Assembly (NCBI GenBank): GCA_947311845.1
Contig: CAMZMU010000052.1
Location: 133,639,169-133,703,168, forward strand
Source of the DNA: Poa pratensis
Lineage: Eukaryota > Streptophyta > Magnoliopsida > Poales > Poaceae
Direction of reading: 5' to 3'
Length of the DNA: 64,000 bases
In this document: positions 23,805 through 33,010 of the stretch, in pieces
Layout of the letters: the number at the start of each line of letters is the position of its first letter
Numbering within the stretch: the first letter of the stretch is position 1
Position numbers and translations under genes: made by a program
Notes under the pieces: generated by a model
Seen by the model: only the letters and a program-made list of their open reading frames with translations
Database searches by the model: none
What the model was told of the DNA's origin: nothing

Positions 23805-24506
23805 TTATTGTGGACGAAGCTCATGAGGGAGCTTGAACTTTGGTGGTTCCCTCTTCCTTGGGAAGTGTTCCATGCACTTCTTGTGTGGAAACTGAAACTT
23901 CACATTCCCTTCCTTTGAATCAATGATGGCACCTGTGGTACGAAGAAAAGGTCTTCCAAGAATAATAGGACTAGAGGTTTTATTCCCCATATCCATGATT
24001 AGAAAATCCACAGGCACAAAAGTCATATGTAACTCCACCATAACATCACTTACTTTTCCTAAAGCATGTTTAATAGAGTCATCAGCAAGTGCAAGTTCAA
24101 TGGAGCATTTTTCAAGATTTTTCAATTCAAGCACTTCATATAGTTCTTTAGATAAAACAGAGACACTAGATCCTAGATCAAGTATAGCATGGTGTGTCTC
24201 TTTTCCAATAGTTACTAGTACCTTAGGAATCCACATATCCCCAAGCTTAGGTGGTATCATAGCCTCTTGGTTGTACCTAGCAATCTTTTCTTTCAAGACA
24301 TGATTAGCAATATAAGAACCAAAGCCAGCTTGATTAGTGTTGATGGAAGGATCACTTGCAAGTTTTTGTAAGATAGATATTAATTCATGCAAGCTACAAT
24401 TTTCTAAGTCAAGCAAAGGATCCTTGACTTCACTAAGCATTTTAACTTCCTCAACTTTCTTTTCTATTGTATAGGTTGAATATTTCATAACGGTCATCAA
24501 AGACAT
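23805..24506 (-). CDS. Element D retroviral-type aspartic protease region
   Basis: A 233-codon minus-strand frame. The N-terminal part (KKVEEVKMLSEVKDPLLDLE) links to gag. It is followed by an aspartic protease: PKVLVTIGKETHHAILDLGS gives the active-site loop, with DLGSS in place of the common DTG/DSG, as is usual in Athila elements. IILGRPFLRTTGAIID supplies the C-terminal ILGRPF signature about 75 residues later. It would cleave the gag precursor inside particles. It overlaps the gag reading frame around 24458 in another phase, so a frameshift separates the two. The sequence is nearly identical to 47618-48286 in E. The frame is open, but with gag broken upstream its expression is doubtful. 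Confidence 0.85.
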   Translation of the reverse strand: MSLMTVMKYSTYTIEKKVEEVKMLSEVKDPLLDLENCSLHELISILQKLASDPSINTNQAGFGSYIANHVLKEKIARYNQEAMIPPKLGDMWIPKVLVTIGKETHHAILDLGSSVSVLSKELYEVLELKNLEKCSIELALADDSIKHALGKVSDVMVELHMTFVPVDFLIMDMGNKTSSPIILGRPFLRTTGAIIDSKEGNVKFQFPHKKCMEHFPRKREPPKFKLPHELRPQ

Positions 24507-24599
24507 CTTCAGGTACTTGGGCTTTTTCTAAACTTTCTTTAATTCTTACTTCCAAAAGCAAGCCATCAAGTAAATAGTGAGTATCATTAGCAGCAGTAT

Positions 24600-25139
24600 T
24601 CATGAAGGAATCCTCACATTCATTATCCAAAAAGACCTAGAGGCTTCAGTCAAACCTCTATAAAACACATGCATGAGCATCCAATCTCTAAGACCATGTT
24701 CCATTCCAAAAGCTATGCCTCTAAACCTTTCCCATGTTTTCACTAGAGGTTCATCCTCTTCTTGTTTAAAGGTGATAAGTACTTGTCTTAGGTTACAAAT
24801 CTTTTCAATGGAACAAAATCTTTCAATGAAAGCAGCTTTTAAATTAAACCAAGTGCTAAAATTTCCAGGTGGCCATCTTAATATCCAATCTAAGGCTTTT
24901 CCACCTAGGGAGTAAGGAAAAAGCTTAATTTTAACATTAGCATGGCTCAAGTTTAACATTTTGCACCTTTCATCAAACTTCTTAAGATGTGGTATAGGAT
25001 CTTCTTTAGGTTTCCCATAAAAACGGTGTTCATAAATCACTTTCATGATATTAGGATCTACAACACATTTCTCAACAGGGATATTCATATCTTGGGGAAA
25101 GTTCTTAACACTAAATGGCCAAAAGGTTCGTTTCTCCAT
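24600..25139 (-). pseudogene. Element D gag, frameshifted near its C-terminal part
   Basis: ATG at 25139, 179 codons. It contains a typical plant retrotransposon gag core: FPYSLGGKALDWI, a WPPGNFSTWFNLKAAFIERF segment and FKQEEDEPLVKTWERFRGI, then MLMHVFYRGLTEASR. Immediately afterwards a shortened T-run (near 24630) shifts the frame. The expected continuation to VFDDRYEIFNLYNRKES lies in another frame down to about 24460, ending in TGA where the protease frame takes over. It would form the particle shell. Element E has a different sequence in place of this gag. Confidence 0.85.
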
Positions 25140-25383
25140 TTTAGCAAGTTTTTTTGTATTTTTTATTTTTTATGCAAAACTGAAAATAAATATGCAAGCG
25201 GAATATGATATGCAATGACACTAACAAAACAAATAAATTGCTTTGTAAGTAAAGATGGATAAGATGGTGCTCACGTAGGTGCAACCTCCCCAAGCTTAGG
25301 TGTTAGCACAAGTTGGTGAAGTTGACTTCGTTGTGAGATGAATGCGATGATGCACACCCTTGGATAAATCTCTCAGCTATGAT

Positions 25384-25401
25384 TCCCCGGCAACGGCGCT
25401 A
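25384..25401 (-). promoter_or_regulatory. Primer-binding site of D (tRNA-Asp type, one mismatch)
   Basis: The minus strand reads TAGCGCCGTTGCCGGGGA, 11 nt from the LTR end. E has the canonical TGGCGCCGTTGCCGGGGA, complementary to the plant tRNA-Asp 3' end as used by Athila elements. The G to A change is probably a decayed copy. Confidence 0.85.
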
Positions 25402-25412
25402 GAAAACAATCT

Positions 25413-27171
25413 TGATGGCCCTTGAAGAGGTTGATCTACGACGCCAGAAAACACTTTGTTGATCTCCGGTGCGTAGTTACCTGCGTCAAAAGTAAATGGG
25501 TTAGGTTGAGACTCCAAGTGCAGAGTGTGTAGTAGTGGAAGACGTGTTTTCCCCACGAGGGTGACTCGAGGGTTTAATATCGAACTCTCGGGGAATCAGT
25601 AGTGAAGATATATCTTCTTATCCTTCTTTTGGTTACCTACAAAACAAAGTTAAATGTTTTGGTCCTCAACCTCACCTGTGGTTGTCAAGCACAAGGTGTA
25701 AGAATGATATCAAGATAGTTATGCAATGCAAACAGGAAATAAATATGCAATGGTGGTGGATGCAATGGTAAATGATATTTTTGGGTTTTTTAATGATGTA
25801 TGCAAGATGAAAAGTATTTTTGTATTTTCGGATTTAATGATGGCTGAAAATAGAAAAGTGGTATATGGTGTTGGAAAGGTGTTTCTTATGATTAAAAATG
25901 GACCGGGGTTCATGGTTTCACAAATGCACTCTCTCTTTATAAAGTGGCAGACAATGGAACACACACAGAGTTAACATATGAGATTGCAACACAAAGTTTG
26001 ATAACAAGTTACTTAGATATATGGGCATCACGTCCTAACATAGAGACCTTTTGGTTATTAGTCTCTCTTATACTCCACCAAGATGCGAACTAAATCATAA
26101 CACCTCAGTAATTAAGATGACTCAGAGTATAGCAATAAGTTTCATGACATGAAGTGAAAATAAGAACATGCTGGATCTAGTCACAGGAAGAAGCTTGGTC
26201 ACCCTCAACCCTTGCAGCATGGTATTTTTGTTTATCCCTAGTGAGTAACAAAGTAAGGTAAACACCCAAGTGGATCGCGATATTAAGTTGTCAGCTTACC
26301 GCACTCACCACTCCCCGTTACTCCAACTAATGCACACGTTCCCCCACACACGCTCTCATAAACATGCTTGATCATAACAAGTAGACAAGAACGGGGTACA
26401 TAATATGCATTTATACTCATAACTGAAACAAACATTGCAATCTCAAACATATATTAACTCATAGAAAGATCCACCACATAGGTATTACAACGGTGACCGT
26501 AATCATGTTCAGCAGCTCATACGGTACTAATTAGTGAAGCTCAAGAGAGGAGAGATACATAAGTTACTTCCACAAACCCATAGTCCAGAGGTGGACTACT
26601 CCCTCTTCATCATGGAGACGGCGGAGAAGTCGATGAGAAGATGGAGACCACGCCGGCGGCGCCCCGCCGGAGTTTTCCCCCTCCAATCTGCAGCTCCTGA
26701 TCTCCGTTTCGGTGTTTCTGTGTTTGTGCGGCGCTCCTTCCGAAACGGGGGACCTTTTTTATAGGCGTTTTTAGGTCAAGACGGAGTCGGTGGACGAAAG
26801 ATCGACGGCAACGGAGCCACGAGGCCCAAATGAGTGGGCCCCACATGGCAACAGTTCCTGGCCACGTGGGCCACCCTCTTTCGGCCTTCTGGCCTCTGTT
26901 TGCTTGCTTCCTTCGCTCTGAGGTCTTCCTCCATCCAAAATACTGATGCCTGTATTTTTCCATAATTTTTGATGTCGTTTGGGTCCCTGAAACAGAAAAG
27001 GAAAGAAATAGGGTTTTCTGCCTGCGCAGAGTTAATTCCATAAAAATAGGAAACAATTATTTTATTTCCTAAAATCATTAAATAACAGTGGTATAACCCT
27101 TATATGATGCAAATATGATTAGAATATAAGTGATAAAGTGCAAAGTTCATGTATGCATTTTACATGCATCA
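25413..27171 (-). repeat. Element D 5' LTR (1759 bp)
   Basis: Same ends as the 3' LTR. It differs by lack of the gatgcgcgctaa segment, several C to T/G to A changes and a decayed hairpin arm pair. TATA run at about 26753-26762, minus strand. Confidence 0.92.
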
Positions 27172-27297
27172 CACGCGCCGAGCTTGACGCACATCACCAC
27201 CTTTAGTCCTCTGTCACCTTACTTGTCGCATCTCCTATATCATTGCATAATAAATTAGCAATCGATACTCCAGAGTTACTGGTAAGATTGACAAATA

Positions 27298-28132
27298 TCA
27301 TTTAAGTATAACTCTTATATCTTTCTTGCCCTTAGAAGATTTCTTCTTCAGAGCCAGGAATTTCCTGCAGTTCCTCTTCCAGTGTCCTTTCCCTTTACAG
27401 AAGAAACACTCGGATTCCTCTAGAGCTAGAGTAGTAGTCTTATCCGCTGCCTTAGCATTCTTAGACTTCTTTGTTCTCTTCTTCTTGAACTTTGCGGATT
27501 GGGTAACCATCAAAACTTGATTGTTCTCCCTCTTCACGCTAGGTTCAGCAGTTTTCAGCATTGCAAGCAGCTCATTTTGTGTCTTCTCCAACCCATTCAT
27601 GTTGTAATTCATGATGAAACCGCTGTAAGACGGTGGGAGGGAAGCCAACACCAAAATAGCTCGGCTGGAATAGGAAATCCCAGCGCCTCGAGCCTAGTAC
27701 CATAACCAAACATCTTGATTACATGCTCGCTCACAGAGCCTCCTTCTGCCATGTGACATGACCACAATGCCTTCGTTATTTCATAACGCTCAGGCTTAGC
27801 CTGAGTCTGGTACATGGCCTTCAGTGCAACAATAATGTCATATGCAAGAGTTTGGTCAAACTTCTTCTGCAACTCAGGATCCGTACATGTCAACATGAGA
27901 CACTGAACCGATATGGCAGTATCACTCTTCAAAGTGTACTCCTCGAATTCAGCTTGGGGCGCCTCCACGCTTGGCATAGCGGGAGAGGTCCCTCTAGAAC
28001 GTACTCGCTCTTCGCGTTCCTAAGAACAATCCTTAGGGCGCGAACCCAATCAGCATAGTTGCTCCCGTTTGCAGTCAGGGGCTTCTTCTCAATCAGTGGT
28101 CCAAGGTTAAACGTGGGTGCTATCTTAGCCAT
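27298..28132 (-). pseudogene. Element C gag (copia type), frameshifted
   Basis: ATG at 28132 opens MAKIAPTFNLGPLIEKKPL and NYADWVRALRIVL, a copia gag N-terminus. The frame shifts near 27950 into one reading AEFEEYTLKSDTAI and ALWSCHMAEGGSVSEHVIKM, then again near 27640 into SGFIMNYNMNGLEKTQNELL. That last part ends in a basic region and a zinc knuckle CFFCKGKGHWKRNC (CX2CX4HX4C), then a Lys-rich tail stopping at 27298. Normally copia gag continues into protease-integrase-RT. Here it does not, and D lies just beyond. The family role is RNA packaging; at least two frameshifts make this copy defective. Confidence 0.88.
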
Positions 28133-29378
28133 TCATCTACAACAATTAAGTCCACTTAGACATGTTCATAATTAAAACTAAATGTAAAGTGCTCCGACTA
28201 AAATTGATATTCCTCAGGATCAACTTAGTGTATACGAAATCCACAATCCTCAATAGTGTAAATCATGGATACATGTCTTCCACTATGATGAAGGGGTAGG
28301 TCAACAGACCAATCACTTCCTGCCGTGATTTCCGTTTCATCTTTCGATGTAGTGCTCTGAACTCATAACTAGTTATGCTTGGACAACAAGACAACCAACC
28401 GCTTTTGCTGCTAGGACCGTCCGTGTCCCCCCTCCCGAACCCTTGGTACACGGTACTCCTGGACACAAGGCGTACGTCAACAAGCATCCAGTTTGAAGGT
28501 GCTGCGAGTTGGATGAGCACGAACTCCTTGATATTTTCAGTTTTAGCTTTAAGTAATTAAACTTTGTAAGCTACTGAGGAATCTCCCTAATAATAACACT
28601 ACTGCGCAATCAAGGGAAGAACAAGAAAAAACACATATAAACAACCACTAGTAAATTAACACTTGTGTGATGTAGTATAGTCTTTCTTGCTCCGTCCGCC
28701 GATGGCACCTTCCATCGGCGTGGCCATGTCGAGGTTCACGACACTTGCATGTCTTCTCCTATCCTCCACTACCACCATGGCTCGATGAATAAGAACGGCA
28801 CGTCGACCAACAAAAAGGGTTAGTCAACAAAATAATATTTTAAGACTATACCACATCACAAGTCCTGCAAAACAGTTAGACGCCTCTAACGTTTGTTTGC
28901 ATATTTTAGCGTGGCTTGTAGGATCAACGGGACAACCGGAAATTCTACATTCCTCACTAAGCATGTTTATTCATGTTGCTAGATTGACTTTGTGGGGTGA
29001 GGGACAACCCAACGTTACAAGCACGTTGCTGCTCCCCTCTAAACTTCACTTGTGTGCGTGACCCCCGTGTGGACCTAGTCCACATGCCCTTTCCACCACC
29101 AAGTCAACGAGTCCAACTATAGAAAGACCCGAAGCTACTGAAGCACTTCGTTGGCGCCAACAAGCATACTAGGAGCAGCCGGAAGGTCCGCGGATTGCCA
29201 GAAGTTCGTAAGATCAAACTATGCCATCGGAAACAATTCTTAAAGTGATATATTGGGAAGCATCCATAAATAAACTAAATGTTAGAAGCAACTTCTTCAA
29301 TAACATACCCGCACAAACTTATGCGGTGCCCGCACATACCATGTGCTCTAGATCAAATCATGTATCTACGCACAGATC
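28133..29378 (-). other. Element C untranslated leader
   Basis: A 1.2-kb region between PBS and gag ATG with no supported gene. Only short unrelated frames occur. Confidence 0.6.
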
Positions 29379-29390
29379 GCTCTGATACCA
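29379..29390 (-). promoter_or_regulatory. Primer-binding site of C (initiator tRNA-Met)
   Basis: TGGTATCAGAGC on the minus strand, 1 nt inside the LTR end (CAACCCAATA at 29392). It sets the direction and LTR boundary of C. Confidence 0.9.
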
Positions 29391-29391
29391 C

Positions 29392-31708
29392 TATTGGGTT
29401 GCGTGTACGGTAAATTAAAATTTTACGTATTACTACACAACCCTTCCCAAGATCTACTATCGAGATACATGCGAATGCGAAGATCCGATGATCTAGTTTA
29501 GTATACGTTACCAACACCGTAGATGGCGGAAGAACGTGTTGATGACGTAGTCGATGTAGCCGATCGCGGTCTCTCTCAACCAACCTGGTAGAGAGATTCC
29601 GACCCCTTCTTCTCATTCGCTTCACCACCTTGATTCAATAGCGTGAGGGTCAACCGTCCTGAACGACAGATCACCCTCTGAGAGCTTGCACACGTACACC
29701 GGGAAAGGTTCAGCAGGGCTTCGCCGTCCAAGCTTGGAGTCCCGCTGGTGTATATGAATGTGAAGATCTCAACACATGAGAAGGAGAGAGAGAGAGATTA
29801 GATATAGTCTAATCGGATAGGTCGCCTCTAATTAAAGGTCCCTCTAATCCAACTAGAAAAGATCTAAACTTGAAATCTGACGTGAGTCAATTGTCTATCT
29901 AATTGTGTCTCAATTGCTTGTCCATAACGAGGGGGGGGGGGTTTATAAAGGAGACCAAAGGGTAGGGAGACTTGGGCAAGGGAAAACCTTTCCTTGTCCA
30001 ACTCAACTTGGACAAGGGGAAAGTTTTTCCTTGCCCAATTCAGCATGGGAGGGGAGTTGGAGTAGAACTCCAACTCCTCCCCACCCTCTCCCTCTCCTTG
30101 CATCGGCCGGCCGGGTGGGGCCCACCTGGGCCGCACCGACCTAGGCAGGTGGGGCCCACCTAGGCTGGCCGCCTTGGCCGCCGCGCGGTGGGGCCCGCCC
30201 TGGCCTGCACTGACCCGATGGGTGGGGCCTGCCTAGCCAGCCGACCTCGGCCGCCGCCGTGCCGTCTAGCGGGGCCCGCCTAGCCAGCCGACCTCGGCCG
30301 CCGCGGCGCCGTCTAGCGGGGCCCGCCTCGCCGCCGCCTTGCCGTGTGGGGCCAGCCCTAGGGCGCTGCCGCCACCGCCTCCCCCGCCATGAGCCGCAAG
30401 CGGCCCACTTGGGTTTGACCGGCGACTCTTAATATTTTTCCCATAATTATTTATCAATTAAATAAATCAATATTTAATTAACATATAATTAAATAATACT
30501 TTGTCTAATTAATTCTTATTTGAATATTTCCTCTTACAAAATATTCACCGAATTAATTACCTATCATATAAAACTCCTTTCATATGATCCGAGACACCCA
30601 GTGTCTGCTGACAAAATACTCCGGACAAATATTTCCTCTCATATAAACCCTCGGAATAAATCCGACCGTGATAGTAACTTCTATCACAAACTTTCTCTCT
30701 TGATAAGGTATATCTATCACGCAAGCACCATGCCGGTGATACTGTCTCCAAGTTCTAGACCAACCATAATACACAACTAACCAATCCTAGTTTAAGTGTG
30801 TCTACCCTACAGGTTTGATAACGGGTAGCTATAATTGGTTGGGTATCCAACCCAATCACCGGCCAGTGACAGTTCCAAGGATGCTGACCCTATGTAGCTG
30901 CTATCGTTATGCGAATAACTCTTCTGTTGAACCTGTTCATTATTATATATCAATCCCATTACTCACGATACTGAACTTCACCCGAGATATAGATCCGTGA
31001 TGATACCATGAATCAATCAAGGATTGATTCACATCATCTTTGTCTATCTCGTTACCGGTAAGTTCCATTTACTCGTTGCCATATTATGATATCCCACACC
31101 GTGTAACTTCACCGTGCATTGTCTGCAAAACATATTGGATACCGTTATAATACCGAGTGGGCCCTGGACGTATCTCTCTTTAACTAGAGGAGTAATTTCC
31201 CATCTCAGAACATTAGGATACACACACACCTTGAAGCCACCCAGTAACTGCCTTATTGATCACCCTGTTACGTAGTGACGGTTAACAGTACCAAAGTAAC
31301 TCTTCCAGTATGCATGACCCCAATAACCTCATGGTTACAAGGACATGTTATACAACAACCTTTCTGTGATAAAGCTAAGGACAAAAAGACTACTTAATGG
31401 AATCTCTTAGCATACCAACGCTTGGGTGACCTAGCCATATTATTATCCGATAATATGCCATCCTTGATGCTGACATAAACTCTATGTCCATGACTAGAAA
31501 AAGCCGCGTCATTTAGCATTCAAGAATTAGTCCGTGAAAGAACTAGGGTACATTTTACGTGTTCATATTCTCTACACGTGCGGGTGAGCTTTCCCTAAAT
31601 CACGCATTTAGAAATCACCACAGTTATATCATAGAGAATATGAATCAATAATATATGAATCAGATATATATATGTATAAATACATTGTCACATGTGTAAA
31701 TACATTGC
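29392..31708 (-). repeat. Element C 5' LTR, outer end deleted
   Basis: Matches the 3' LTR (14900-17158) throughout, but the outermost 20 or so bases (TGTTGGATATATGCCCAAAA) and the target duplication are gone. At 31708/31709 the sequence passes into the truncated LTR of element F. It has a 47-bp tandem duplication (30231-30324) not present in the other LTR. Confidence 0.88.
30231..30324. repeat. 47-bp tandem duplication in the GC-rich LTR array
   Basis: Two units starting GCCTAGCCAGCCGACC at 30231 and 30278 (period 47) differ at a few positions; a third partial unit starts at 30325. The 3' LTR of C has a single unit, so the duplication arose after insertion or distinguishes the source copies. 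Confidence 0.8.
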
Positions 31709-32692
31709 AGTCAGGGGCTGAACACGACGTCAATCAACCCTCATCCGGTGCGGCGACGCTGCTCGTCATGCCTGAGGAGGGACATCACAGCAGAGAGAGA
31801 CACGGCGCGTACCCAGGTTCACGGCCCTCTTGTGGAGGTAAAACCGCTACGTCATGCCTGTCTGTATTGCTGCTTGTAGAGGTTACAGTACAGCGTGCTT
31901 GCCGAGGGCACAGCTATGGCATGGCGCGTACAAGGGGAGGGAAGCTACTGTCTTCTTCTCCCTTGCGCGCAAGTAGCTAGACTAGGAGTAAAATGTGTTC
32001 GATCCCCCTGCTACGATGGTGCACCAGCCCCTTTTATAGGCGCCCCGGGCCTCCTCCCTGTCCTCCTGCAGCGGAGGGGCTACCACATGGCGACAACGGT
32101 CGGGAGCACGGTGCACAGCTGCTTGGGCGTCCATGAGCGCGGTCCATGGGCACAAAAGCTGAGGCCGCAGCAGAGAGGCCGCCGTCCATCCAGGACGGCC
32201 AGCTGCTGCCGCAGAGGAGCGGGGGAGTCCCCACGGTGACGTCGCGTTTGGCGCGTAGCGCCGGCCTGCTCCCTTATCACCAAAGAGGAAAGTATGGTGG
32301 TCTGCGACGTCGCCCCCGCATTGTTGACTCCTTTATCACCAACGTGGGACTGTAGCTCCGTCGTCACCCTGCGCAGAGGCGCGGTCACTCTGCGGCCGCT
32401 GCGGAAGCCATGTGCGCTCCGCAGAGCTTGCTTTACAGTGAAGGAACCCTCGCGTGGGCGGGAACGCCTTGTGGAGGATTCTGCGTTGACTTCCCTTCAG
32501 GGAAAGCTTCCTTGGAGAGGGGCAGCGGAGTAGAGGCTCCACAGGCCTTAGCTGCCTCCTCAGGCCTCCGCGAGGTGATTCTGCCCCGCGGGCTCCCCAG
32601 GCTTGCAGTCCTGGTCCTTAGCGAAATTCACTCGCCGAGTGTTGAGGTTATAGAGGCCTGGCCCAGTACACCCTGGTTCTTACTGGCTGACA
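31709..32692 (-). repeat. Element F 3' LTR, terminal part missing
   Basis: Matches 42825-43864, but the last roughly 60 bases of the LTR are missing, replaced by gcagtca next to copia C sequence. TATA box TATAAAA on the minus strand (32032-32038). Ends GGCTGACA at 32692 beside the polypurine tract. Confidence 0.88.
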
Positions 32693-32709
32693 GTAGCCCC
32701 CGGGCCCAT
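32693..32709 (-). promoter_or_regulatory. Polypurine tract of F
   Basis: The minus strand reads ATGGGCCCGGGGGCTAC immediately before the 3' LTR start (TGTCAGCC). It is the expected plus-strand primer site. Confidence 0.7.
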
Positions 32710-32870
32710 GACGAGCACGACGCGGTCTAGGGGGCGCAGACGAAGCGCATGGGCCCAAAGTGTCCGGCCGGCCCGAGACACATGGCGAGCGGTTGCTGCA
32801 TCTCGGCTTCTCCGGAGGAGGTGGGCGTCGTGGCGGGACCCACCACGCCTCGGAAACCGTCCTGTGGTGA

Positions 32871-32876
32871 TATAAA
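32871..32876 (+). promoter_or_regulatory. TATA box upstream of the antisense ORF
   Basis: TATAAA in a gtgaTATAAAGCC context, 135 nt before the ATG at 33011 and on the plus strand. It fits a dedicated promoter for the antisense ORF within F; promoter use is inference. Confidence 0.5.
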
Positions 32877-33010
32877 GCCTGCCGCGGCTGTTCGGGCAGT
32901 AGTTACGCTGCATTTACGCCCTTTCCTTCTTGCATACACCTCCGGCGCTCTACTGCTCCGGCGATTTCCGTTCTTCTCCGAGCTTTTCCGCCGCCCTTCC
33001 TTCGCGAGCC

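Larger units (their letters stand above)
19690..27171 (-). mobile_element. Element D: non-autonomous Athila-type retrotransposon in C
   Basis: A complete element of 7482 bp with a perfect 5-bp target duplication cacgc (19685-19689 and 27172-27176). LTRs 19690-21457 and 25413-27171 begin TGATGCATG and end GGGCCATCA on the minus strand. It has a tRNA-Asp type PBS, gag and protease, but no RT, RNase H or integrase. It closely matches element E in LTRs, protease and 3' region but differs in gag. It inserted after C, so it is younger. Confidence 0.93.
14900..31708 (-). mobile_element. Element C: gag-only Ty1/copia retrotransposon, interrupted by D
   Basis: In minus orientation: 5' LTR (31708 to 29392), tRNA-Met PBS (29390-29379), leader, gag (28132-27298), non-coding DNA and 3' LTR (17158 to 14900). 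Element D with its duplicated cacgc splits the internal region between 19689 and 27177. LTRs begin TGTTGGATATATGCCC and end CAACCCAATA. The total internal domain without D is about 4.7 kb, with no protease, integrase or RT visible, so it resembles the TR-GAG/LARD class of non-autonomous elements. Its outer right end is lost in a deletion joining it to element F. Confidence 0.85.

Noticed and set aside
31709..32692. Frames in the F LTRs (for example 31895-32239 and 43251-43559) as genes
   Set aside because: They appear in both LTR copies, on both strands, without domains.
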